From assembly GCF_964021735.1 (NCBI RefSeq), contig NZ_CAXIBN010000072.1:1-15685 (forward strand): a DNA stretch of 15,685 nt, given 5' to 3'. This DNA comes from Wocania_A sp964021735. GTDB lineage: Bacteria; Bacteroidota; Bacteroidia; Flavobacteriales; Flavobacteriaceae. Below, one piece after another: positions 1-5,835 of the stretch. Below the pieces are notes generated by a model. The model was not told the DNA's origin and made no database searches. It saw nothing but the letters and a program-made list of their open reading frames with translations. The position numbers were made by a program, and so were the translations under genes. Each line of letters opens with the position of its first letter. Within the stretch, counting starts at the first letter, position 1.

Positions 1-1529
1 TACCAACCGAAACAGGCGAACCACCACTAGGCAATGCAACAGTTTGGGCTTGGGATACTAATAAGAATGAAGTTGTTTCAAATGACTTGATTGATAACAA
101 AACGATTCATCCATTAGAATTGAATACCATGCCAGGGTGGGCAGGAAGTTCATTCTATTTTATGCGTTATATGGATCCTGAAAACCAAAATGAAATAGCT
201 TCAAAAGAAGCGATGGATTATTGGCAAGATGTTGATTTATACATAGGCGGAAGCGAGCATGCTACAGGGCATTTGTTATACTCTCGTTTTTGGCAAAAAT
301 TCTTGTTTGATAAAGGCGTTGTACCTAAAGATGAATATGCTAAAAAGTTGATTAACCAAGGTATGATTTTGGGCGATAGTGCATTCGTACATAGAGTTGG
401 ATTCAATTTTGGTAAAGTCGTTGATACTAAGCATCAATTTACCAAAGAGGATGTCCAAAATATTAAGCTTTTAAGGGATAAGTACTCAATTATCGAGAAT
501 ATATACCTTAGTAATGATATTATCAAATACCTAAGAAAAAGTTTTAATGAGCCAAATACTGAAGAGGAGATTGAGCATATGAAGTTGAGGAAAAACTTAA
601 CTTCTTATCTCTTAGAACCAATTCTGAAGGATATTACAGATTTTAATTTAGATGGTAAAGTTATGGTAAATACCATGATGAAAAACTACTTTAAAACTCA
701 TGTTTCTGTAGATTATGTGAATACTAAGAATGAATTAGATTGGGAAAGGTTAAAACAGGAAGACCAACAGTATTCTAATGCTGAGTTTATAACAAACAAG
801 GGTAATAAGTATGTCTGTAAACGAGACGTCGAAAAAATGTCTAAATCAAAATACAATGTTGTAAATCCAGATGATATTGTTTCAAGTTATGGTGCAGACA
901 GTCTACGTCTTTACGAAATGTTTTTAGGCCCATTAGAACAATATAAACCTTGGAATACTGCAGGTATTACTGGTGTACACTCGTTTCTTAAAAAACTATG
1001 GAAACTATACCATCAAGGAGAAAACGGAAGTTTCTACGTATCGATTTCCCCTCCTTCGGAGGGGTTAGGGGAGGCTCTTAAAACGTTACATAAAACCATC
1101 AAAAAAGTTCAAGAAGATATTGAGAACTTTTCGTTTAATACATCGGTTTCAACCTTTATGATTGCGGTTAATGAGTTGACGGCTCAGAAGTGTAATAGCA
1201 AAGAAATTTTAGAACCTTTATTGGTTTTAATTTCGCCTTATGCGCCACATATTGCTGAGGAATTATGGAGTCAATTAGGGAATAGTGGTTCGATTTCTAC
1301 TGCGCCTTTTCCTGAGTTTGATGCAAGTCATTTAGTGGAAAGTAGCAAGAATTACCCCATCTCATTTAATGGTAAAATGCGTTTTACAATGGAATTACCA
1401 TTGGATTTGAGTAAGGACGATATTGAAAAGGCAGTTTTAGCACATGAAAAAACACAAGAACAATTAGCAGGCAGAACGCCTAAAAAAGTAATTGTAGTCC
1501 CTGGTAAAATTGTTAATATTGTTGGGTAG
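1..1529 (+). CDS. leuS: Leucyl-tRNA synthetase, C-terminal part (5' end outside window)
   Basis: This class I aminoacyl-tRNA synthetase charges tRNA-Leu in the cytoplasm. The reading frame is open from base 3 with no stop, so the annotation runs off the left edge; the TTG at 87 is internal. Visible LeuRS landmarks are PTGEPPLGNA at the left edge, NTMPGWAGSS (about 124-153), YIGGSEHATGHLLYSRFW, the KMSKS signature at 834-848 and YGADSLRLYEMFLGPLEQ after it. The anticodon-binding helical domain (HKTIKKVQEDIENFSFNTS) and the C-terminal GRTPKKVIVVPGKIVNIV end follow. Two oddities stand out. About 101 codons at 396-698 replace what I remember as a segment of roughly 20-25 residues in other Bacteroidota LeuRS. 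A G+C-rich palindromic repeat at 1046-1075 is translated in frame as SPPSEGLGEA in the linker before the anticodon-binding domain. The frame is intact, so the gene is presumably functional. Identity is very secure. Confidence 0.97.
   Translation, partial: PTETGEPPLGNATVWAWDTNKNEVVSNDLIDNKTIHPLELNTMPGWAGSSFYFMRYMDPENQNEIASKEAMDYWQDVDLYIGGSEHATGHLLYSRFWQKFLFDKGVVPKDEYAKKLINQGMILGDSAFVHRVGFNFGKVVDTKHQFTKEDVQNIKLLRDKYSIIENIYLSNDIIKYLRKSFNEPNTEEEIEHMKLRKNLTSYLLEPILKDITDFNLDGKVMVNTMMKNYFKTHVSVDYVNTKNELDWERLKQEDQQYSNAEFITNKGNKYVCKRDVEKMSKSKYNVVNPDDIVSSYGADSLRLYEMFLGPLEQYKPWNTAGITGVHSFLKKLWKLYHQGENGSFYVSISPPSEGLGEALKTLHKTIKKVQEDIENFSFNTSVSTFMIAVNELTAQKCNSKEILEPLLVLISPYAPHIAEELWSQLGNSGSISTAPFPEFDASHLVESSKNYPISFNGKMRFTMELPLDLSKDDIEKAVLAHEKTQEQLAGRTPKKVIVVPGKIVNIVG
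1046..1075. repeat. G/C-rich palindromic repeat embedded in leuS
   Basis: Bases 1048-1054 (cccctcc) and 1058-1064 (ggagggg) are perfect 7-bp inverted arms around ttc. They are followed by ttaggggagg, a further partial repeat of the arm. The block is far richer in G/C than its surroundings. It is read in frame as SPPSEGLGEA in a LeuRS linker that is variable in length. I recall similar blocks as intergenic repeats in Flavobacteriaceae, but only one copy is seen in this window, so its dispersed nature is inference. Confidence 0.7.
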
Positions 1530-1532
1530 CAT

Positions 1533-1618
1533 CACGTCATCCTGAACTTGTTTCAGGGTCTCATAATAGAGATTTATAATGATGATGTGATTCTGAAACA
1601 AGTTCATAAAGACGTACG
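1533..1618. repeat. Imperfect inverted repeat downstream of leuS
   Basis: The 14-mer at 1543-1556 (tgaacttgtttcag) recurs as its exact reverse complement at 1593-1606. The match extends imperfectly outward, with acgtc at 1534-1538 facing gacgt at 1611-1615. The left arm is itself nearly palindromic (cctgaa...ttcagg, 1541-1557). The element starts a few bases after the leuS stop. It could fold in the transcript and help end leuS transcription, but no strong U-tract follows. It resembles dispersed intergenic repeats of flavobacteria; no second copy is present here. Confidence 0.7.
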
Positions 1619-1680
1619 TTTCCGAGTTAAGGATAGAAGAGGTAACGCCCAAATAATTATCATTATTCAAGAATTAGTAC

Positions 1681-1944
1681 ATGAATTATATAGAAATAAT
1701 AGGTTTTTCTGCTGCGTTTTTAACCACAGCAGCTTTTTTGCCTCAAGTGTATAAAACTTGGAAAACAAAGGATGTTTCCGCTTTGTCGTTACCCATGCTT
1801 TTAATGTTTATTACTGGCATAACATTATGGCTAGTTTATGGGTTTTATATATACAGTCCGTCTATGATTGTTGCGAATACAATAACTATTGGGTCTTCGA
1901 TTTTACTGATTTATTTTAAGATAAAGTACAATGAAAAATTATAA
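1681..1944 (+). CDS. SemiSWEET-type PQ-loop sugar transporter
   Basis: This 87-residue membrane protein has three hydrophobic helices (about residues 4-22, 36-57 and 62-81) and the PQ-loop signature PQVYKTWKTKDVSALS at residues 21-36. Three helices and fewer than 100 residues is the SemiSWEET size; these proteins dimerise to form a passive sugar channel in the inner membrane. The basic residues after helix 1 suit the PQ-loop fold. The ATG at 1681 is used; the upstream frame is filled by the inverted-repeat region. The substrate cannot be read from the sequence (sucrose or glucose are known for some homologues). It lies 151 bp after leuS and 76 bp before the peptidase gene; co-transcription is unclear. 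Confidence 0.88.
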   Translation: MNYIEIIGFSAAFLTTAAFLPQVYKTWKTKDVSALSLPMLLMFITGITLWLVYGFYIYSPSMIVANTITIGSSILLIYFKIKYNEKL

Positions 1945-1967
1945 GATTACTGACAGAATTGCATAGG

Positions 1968-1997
1968 TTGAAATTGGCGTTATTTTTGCTATATTTA
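1968..1997 (+). promoter_or_regulatory. Candidate Bacteroidota-type promoter for the zinc peptidase gene
   Basis: A TTG at 1968-1970 and tatattta at 1990-1997 are separated by 19 bp, close to the Bacteroidota TTG-N19-TAnnTTTG pattern (last base differs). It ends 23 bp before the ATG at 2021. AT-rich sequence makes chance matches easy. Confidence 0.4.
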
Positions 1998-2020
1998 ATT
2001 AGAATTTAAAAATTTAAAAA

Positions 2021-2722
2021 ATGTTAATAGAATATTATATATTACTTGGGGCTATAGCCTTAGTGAGTTGGTTAGTGAGTAGCACTTTAAAAAAGAAATT
2101 TGCTAAATACAGTAAAGTACAATTACGCAACGGGATGAGTGGTGCCGAAATTGCTGAGAAAATGTTGGCAGATCATGGTATTAGAGATGTTGAGGTGATT
2201 TCGACTCCTGGACAATTAACAGACCATTATAACCCGAAGAATAAAACGGTTAATTTAAGTGAATCTGTTTATAATCAGCGGAATGCGGCAGCGGCAGCAG
2301 TTGCGGCTCACGAATGTGGTCATGCGGTTCAGCATGCAAAAGCTTATGAGTGGTTAAAAATGCGTTCTGCATTAGTGCCGGTTGTTAGTGTAACTTCAGG
2401 AATGTCTCAATGGGTTGTTATTGGTGGTCTTATGCTTGGTGCTGCGGCAGGTCTTGGGTTTGGTTATTATGTTGCTGTTGCAGGTTTGGTTATGATGGGG
2501 TTTGCAACGTTATTCAGTTTTATAACGTTACCAGTAGAGTATGATGCTAGTAATCGTGCATTGGCATGGTTGAAAAATAAAAATATGGTATCGCAAGAAG
2601 AATATGCAGGTTCTGAAGATGCTCTTAAATGGGCAGCTAGAACGTATTTAGTTGCAGCCATTGGTGCTTTAGCTTCTTTAGTGTATTGGGGACTTCAAGT
2701 ATTTGGTGGTTCTAGAGATTAA
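2021..2722 (+). CDS. Membrane zinc metallopeptidase (YugP-like, Zn_peptidase_2 family)
   Basis: This 233-aa protein has an N-terminal membrane helix (about 4-22), then a soluble stretch carrying the HExxH zinc motif HECGH at residues 97-101. Two or three hydrophobic segments follow (about 115-138 and 140-170), then PVEYDASNRA at 172-181, in which E173 is the probable third metal ligand, and a last helix at about 207-226. The arrangement and length match the YugP/DUF-type neutral zinc metallopeptidases of bacterial inner membranes, whose physiological substrates are mostly unknown. The Ala-rich run just before HECGH is typical of the family. The ATG at 2021 follows an A-rich leader and a candidate promoter at 1968-1997, and a strong terminator follows, so it probably forms its own transcription unit. 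Confidence 0.92.
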   Translation: MLIEYYILLGAIALVSWLVSSTLKKKFAKYSKVQLRNGMSGAEIAEKMLADHGIRDVEVISTPGQLTDHYNPKNKTVNLSESVYNQRNAAAAAVAAHECGHAVQHAKAYEWLKMRSALVPVVSVTSGMSQWVVIGGLMLGAAAGLGFGYYVAVAGLVMMGFATLFSFITLPVEYDASNRALAWLKNKNMVSQEEYAGSEDALKWAARTYLVAAIGALASLVYWGLQVFGGSRD

Positions 2723-2748
2723 TCAAATTAATACATAACAAAGTTTGA

Positions 2749-2780
2749 AAGCTCTGAACAATAGTTTCAGGGCTTTTTTG
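2749..2780 (+). terminator. Rho-independent terminator after the zinc peptidase gene
   Basis: The stem aagctctgaa (2749-2758) pairs with ttcagggctt (2766-2775), one G-U wobble, with a 7-nt loop and a following T-run at 2774-2779. It lies 27 bp after the stop codon and separates this unit from the mutS-like gene. Confidence 0.85.
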
Positions 2781-2805
2781 TTTCTTTACATTTTATTAAA
2801 ATAGC

Positions 2806-4578
2806 ATGGTAAATCCTTTAAAATATTATCAAGAGCATTTAGACAAATATCAAACTGAAGCTAAAAGTTTGTATAAACAAATGACGGCGCTTAGCATGTT
2901 GCGTCTCTTCGTTTTTTTAGCTGCTGGCTTTGGAATTTATTTCTTTTTTAGTCAATGGCAAATTGCTATCTCTATTGGGTTTTTGGGTATAGTCTTATTT
3001 ATTTATTTGCTTTCAAAATATACGAATACAAAGCGACAACGTGAGTTTCATAAGGCTTTGGTAACTATAAATGAGGATGAAATTAAAATAGCATCAGGCG
3101 ATTTTTATGATAGAGATGAAGGCTTAGAGTTTCAAGACCCCAACCACTTTTATAGTTTAGATATCGATTTGTTTGGGCGTGGTTCGTTTTTTCAATTTAT
3201 GAATAGAACAACTATAAATGAAGGCACACAAGAATTGACAAATGCTTTAAAGGCAAATGATGTAGAACATATTAAATCTAGACAAGAGGCTATTAAAGAG
3301 TTGAGTTCTAAACCTCAATGGCGTCAATATTACTCAGCGACTTCTAATTTAGTAGCTATTGAAACCCCAGCAAAACATATTATAAATTGGTTGCAAAATC
3401 ATAAAACATTTTTACCCAAACTTATGTCTTGGATACCTTTGGTATTTAGTATAACAACTATTGTATTGTTTGTACTTACAGTTTTAGAGGTTGTAGCTAA
3501 TCAAGCCTTAATAGGGTATTGGTTGCTTTTAGGATTAGTTGTTACTGGGCGATATTTAAAAAAAATAAATGTGCTATCCTTAAACACAGATAAAGTTAGA
3601 GATACCTTTCGTCAATATGCGTCATTATTAGATTTGATTGAAAATGAAACGTTTTCTTCGGAATTATTACAACAAAAGCAGAAGCAAATTCAATCTGGCG
3701 ATAAAAAGGCTTCTGAAATTTTTAAGACTTTTTCAAAGGCGTTAGATGCTTTGGATAATAGAAATAATTTGATAGGAGCGATTTTTGGAAATGGTTTTTT
3801 TTTAACAGATATAAGAAATAGTTATCACATTGAACAATGGATTGCCCAATACAATAACAAGGTGTCTGATTGGTTTGCAGTTGTATCGTTTTTTGATGCT
3901 TATAACTCTTTAGGAAACTATGCTTATAACCATCCAGATTTCGTGTTTCCAAAAATTTTAAAGGATGGAAATGTTATTAAAGCGAAAGGTTTAGGGCATC
4001 CATTATTGAAAAAAGAAAAACGTGTTGATAGCGATTTAACTATTGATAACGAACAGTTTTTTATAGTCACTGGTGCTAATATGGCAGGGAAAAGCACCTT
4101 TTTAAGAACGGTGTCTTTACATATAGTTATGGCAAATGTTGGGTTACCTATTTGTGCAAAATCTAGTCAGTATTCACCAGTAAAATTAATTACTAGTATG
4201 CGAACTACAGATTCTTTAACAGATGATAGTTCGTATTTCTTTTCAGAATTAACGAGACTTAAGTACATTGTTGATGCCATTCAAAAAGAACCTTATTTTA
4301 TTATTTTAGATGAAATTTTAAAAGGAACCAATAGTACAGACAAGGCTATTGGTTCTAGAAAGTTTGTTGAAAAACTAGTCGCTTCGAATGCAACGGGAAT
4401 TATTGCTACGCACGATTTAAGTTTATGTGAGATTGAAAAGGAACTTGAAGATGTTAAAAACTATTATTTTGATGCCGAAATTATAAACGACGAGCTTTAT
4501 TTTGATTACACATTAAAACAAGGTATTTGCCAAAATATGAATGCCTCTTTTTTATTGAAGAAAATGGAGATTGTTTAG
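2806..4578 (+). CDS. Membrane-anchored MutS-family ATPase
   Basis: This 590-aa protein has a C-terminal MutS ATPase domain: Walker A GANMAGKST at residues 423-431, Walker B FIILDE at 498-503 followed by ILKGTNS, and the H-loop ATHDL at 534-538. Residues 119-144 (DLFGRGSFFQFMNRTTINEG) match the MutS core-domain entry motif, and the helical lever region follows. Unlike true mismatch-repair MutS (about 850 aa), it lacks the N-terminal mismatch-binding domain and its Phe-x-Glu motif. Instead there are two hydrophobic helices at about 31-48 and 52-70 and another pair at about 208-230 and 232-250, so it should sit in the inner membrane. Homologues are commonly annotated in Bacteroidota as MutS-related or DNA mismatch repair protein; a role in mismatch repair is not supported by the domain content. 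The ATG at 2806 is 26 bp after the terminator, and the stop is 9 bp before a palindromic repeat. Confidence 0.9.
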   Translation: MVNPLKYYQEHLDKYQTEAKSLYKQMTALSMLRLFVFLAAGFGIYFFFSQWQIAISIGFLGIVLFIYLLSKYTNTKRQREFHKALVTINEDEIKIASGDFYDRDEGLEFQDPNHFYSLDIDLFGRGSFFQFMNRTTINEGTQELTNALKANDVEHIKSRQEAIKELSSKPQWRQYYSATSNLVAIETPAKHIINWLQNHKTFLPKLMSWIPLVFSITTIVLFVLTVLEVVANQALIGYWLLLGLVVTGRYLKKINVLSLNTDKVRDTFRQYASLLDLIENETFSSELLQQKQKQIQSGDKKASEIFKTFSKALDALDNRNNLIGAIFGNGFFLTDIRNSYHIEQWIAQYNNKVSDWFAVVSFFDAYNSLGNYAYNHPDFVFPKILKDGNVIKAKGLGHPLLKKEKRVDSDLTIDNEQFFIVTGANMAGKSTFLRTVSLHIVMANVGLPICAKSSQYSPVKLITSMRTTDSLTDDSSYFFSELTRLKYIVDAIQKEPYFIILDEILKGTNSTDKAIGSRKFVEKLVASNATGIIATHDLSLCEIEKELEDVKNYYFDAEIINDELYFDYTLKQGICQNMNASFLLKKMEIV

Positions 4579-4587
4579 TTGATTAGT

Positions 4588-4701
4588 TTGTCACTTCGAG
4601 TGATTCCGAAGAAATGAGGAATTGTATCGAGAAGCTTTTTAATTTTAATTTGTTCTCGATACAATTTCGATGAAAAAAATCGAAACCACTCGAACTGACA
4701 A
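4588..4701. repeat. Palindromic repeat, copy A (complete, no gene)
   Basis: The left arm (4588-4634) and right arm (about 4651-4701) are imperfect reverse complements. Both outer ends carry a gtca(c/g)ttcgagtg-type sequence and both inner ends the 12-mer ttgtatcgagaa (4622-4633) or its exact complement ttctcgatacaa (4653-4664). The loop between the 12-mers is 19 nt. It belongs to the same family as the arms flanking the GIY-YIG gene and the copy at 8498-8593. In RNA it would form a long hairpin just after the mutS-like stop. Confidence 0.92.
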
Positions 4702-4730
4702 CATAGTTAGTAATTTGCTTTGAAACTTAT

Positions 4731-4784
4731 TGTTACTTCGAGTGATTTTATGAAGAGTAACGGAATAAAATTGTATCGAGAAGT
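4731..4784. repeat. Palindromic repeat, left arm upstream of the GIY-YIG gene
   Basis: It runs from tgttacttcgagtgatttta (4731-4750) to ttgtatcgagaagt (4771-4784). Outer and inner motifs match copies A and D; the middle (tgaagagtaacggaataaaa) differs from copy A but resembles the remnant at 5168-5205. Confidence 0.88.
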
Positions 4785-4796
4785 AAAACTTTGATT

Positions 4797-5093
4797 ATGA
4801 AAGTCTATTATGTTTACATTTTAAAATGTTCTGATGGCACTTATTACACTGGGTTTACTTCTAATCTTGAAAAGCGATATTTGGAACACAAAACAGGAAA
4901 ACATAAAGAAAGCTATACATTTTCTAGAAGACCACTTACATTAGAATTTTATGCAGAATTTACGGACCCTAATATGGCTATTGTAACTGAAAAGCAAATC
5001 AAAAAATGGTCCAAAGCTAAGAAAGAAGCTTTAATTAATAATGAATTTGAAAAACTACCAAATCTTTCAAAGAAAAAGTTTAACTCCAAATAG
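4797..5093 (+). CDS. Small GIY-YIG nuclease-domain protein
   Basis: This 98-residue protein is essentially one GIY-YIG endonuclease fold. The first motif is represented by VYI at residues 6-8, the second by YTG at 17-19, the conserved Arg is R27 and the metal-binding Glu is E65 in the helix TEKQIKKW. The family includes YhbQ/UPF0213 and SLX1-like single-domain nucleases of about 80-100 aa that cut or nick DNA. I chose ATG 4797 over TTG 4791 because homologues start at M-x-(Y/F)YVYIL. The gene is bordered on both sides by arms of a palindromic repeat, and its stop codon abuts the right arm. Such small GIY-YIG genes are frequent in flavobacterial genomes (my recollection). A role in spreading or processing the surrounding repeats is a hypothesis; an unrelated house-keeping or repair nuclease remains possible. 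Confidence 0.93.
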   Translation: MKVYYVYILKCSDGTYYTGFTSNLEKRYLEHKTGKHKESYTFSRRPLTLEFYAEFTDPNMAIVTEKQIKKWSKAKKEALINNEFEKLPNLSKKKFNSK

Positions 5094-5137
5094 GTCTCGA
5101 TACAATTCTGTGAAAAATAGAATCACTCGACCTGACA
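5094..5137. repeat. Palindromic repeat, right arm downstream of the GIY-YIG gene
   Basis: It begins with gtctcgatacaa immediately after the nuclease stop codon and ends with aatcactcgacctgaca, the inverted counterpart of the outer left-arm motif. The middle part aattctgtgaaaaatagaat parallels the right arm of the copy at 8551-8593. Confidence 0.88.
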
Positions 5138-5167
5138 TTTACCTTGCATTATGCTTTAAAAGAGTAC

Positions 5168-5205
5168 TTATCACTTCGAGAATTTATGAAGAACAACGAA
5201 GCATA
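5168..5205. repeat. Degenerate single arm of the palindromic repeat
   Basis: The sequence from ttatcacttcgag through tttatgaagaacaacgaa to gcata parallels the left arm at 4731-4770 (acttcgag, tttatgaagagtaacgga) in the same orientation. The inner 12-mer is lost or degraded (atacaa only) and no opposing arm is visible between it and the gene ending at 5245. It is probably a decayed copy. Confidence 0.6.
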
Positions 5206-5244
5206 TACAAAACCGTTACCTTCAATACCTCAAAAAAAATCTTA

Positions 5245-5835
5245 TTAATCCTTTAATTGATTTATCAATTCATCAATCTTACCTATTCTTGGATTGATTT
5301 CGTTTTTTACCCTTTTCTTATTTAAAAGATATCCATGAATCCCTATTCCAATTGCAGCTATATTAATAAAGATGATAAAATATACTGGTGCTTTTTCCCA
5401 AATACTGATACTAAATAATAGCATTATAGGGTAGACTGGTAAAATTCCCCAATGCACATAAGTTTTAAGGAATTTCTTTTGGGCTTTAAGATATTCTCTT
5501 GTTTTCTTAAGATAGTCAAGATAGTTTTCTTCCAAATCACTTGGTTTAAACTTTCTGATGTTTTTATATTTGATTATCAAGAAAACAGCACAAATGATTA
5601 TTAGTGTTATTGATATTTTTATTAGGACAAATGGAATCCAGATTACTAAAAAAACAGATAATAAAATCCCAATTATAGCTAAACCCACTTCAAATAGTTC
5701 TAAATAATTCCACCACTTGTGTAGGCGCTCCAAACTAGATTTCATTTCTAAAATTAATTTAGACTTTTCAAATTTAATACGTTCTTGATTGCTGGACGAT
5801 TGCCAGATATTGATAAGTTCATCTTCTTCTATCAT
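5245..5835 (-). CDS. Four-helix membrane protein, probable anti-sigma factor of the adjacent ECF sigma
   Basis: This 196-aa protein has a soluble N-terminal segment of about 45 residues (MIEEDELINIWQSSSNQE...), two closely spaced membrane helices (about 48-68 and 70-89), a charged cytoplasmic loop and two more helices (about 127-145 and 150-172), then a basic tail. I recognise no catalytic motif. The start at 5835 forms an ATGA overlap with the stop of the upstream sigma-factor gene, so translation is probably coupled. A longer TTG start at 5853 is less likely. A membrane protein immediately downstream of an ECF sigma gene and sharing its operon is the usual position of an anti-sigma. The short acidic N-terminal segment could bind sigma, although no zinc-binding ASD (HxxxCxxC) motif is present. 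The function is inferred from context. Confidence 0.8.
   Translation of the reverse strand: MIEEDELINIWQSSSNQERIKFEKSKLILEMKSSLERLHKWWNYLELFEVGLAIIGILLSVFLVIWIPFVLIKISITLIIICAVFLIIKYKNIRKFKPSDLEENYLDYLKKTREYLKAQKKFLKTYVHWGILPVYPIMLLFSISIWEKAPVYFIIFINIAAIGIGIHGYLLNKKRVKNEINPRIGKIDELINQLKD

Larger units (their letters stand above)
4731..5137 (+). mobile_element. Putative GIY-YIG element: nuclease gene between two palindrome arms
   Basis: The left arm at 4731-4784 contains ttgtatcgagaa at 4771-4782, and the right arm at 5094-5137 contains gtctcgatacaa at 5094-5105. They are inverted relative to each other, and the outer ends carry ttacttcgagtg and cactcgacctga respectively. Between them lies only the 98-codon GIY-YIG gene, which starts 12 bp after the left arm and ends directly at the right arm. 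The unit therefore has the structure of copies A and D with a gene in the loop. That the unit moves is inference: no target-site duplication, empty site or second nuclease-bearing copy is available here. Confidence 0.6.

Noticed and set aside
396..698. Intein or homing endonuclease inside LeuRS
   Set aside because: No splice-junction residues, LAGLIDADG, HNH or GIY-YIG motifs are seen in the inserted segment.
1548..1754. 68-aa plus-strand reading frame upstream of the SemiSWEET gene
   Set aside because: It consists of inverted-repeat DNA plus the out-of-frame start of the transporter gene.
2806..4578. Canonical mismatch-repair mutS
   Set aside because: Too short, lacks the N-terminal mismatch-binding domain, and has membrane helices.
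4588..5205. CRISPR array
   Set aside because: Repeated motifs are present, but they are inverted palindrome arms with irregular spacing, not uniform direct repeats with unique spacers, and no cas gene is visible.
5041..5256. 71-aa plus-strand reading frame after the GIY-YIG gene
   Set aside because: It overlaps the nuclease in another frame and then reads through repeat arms; composition is not protein-like and no family is recognised.
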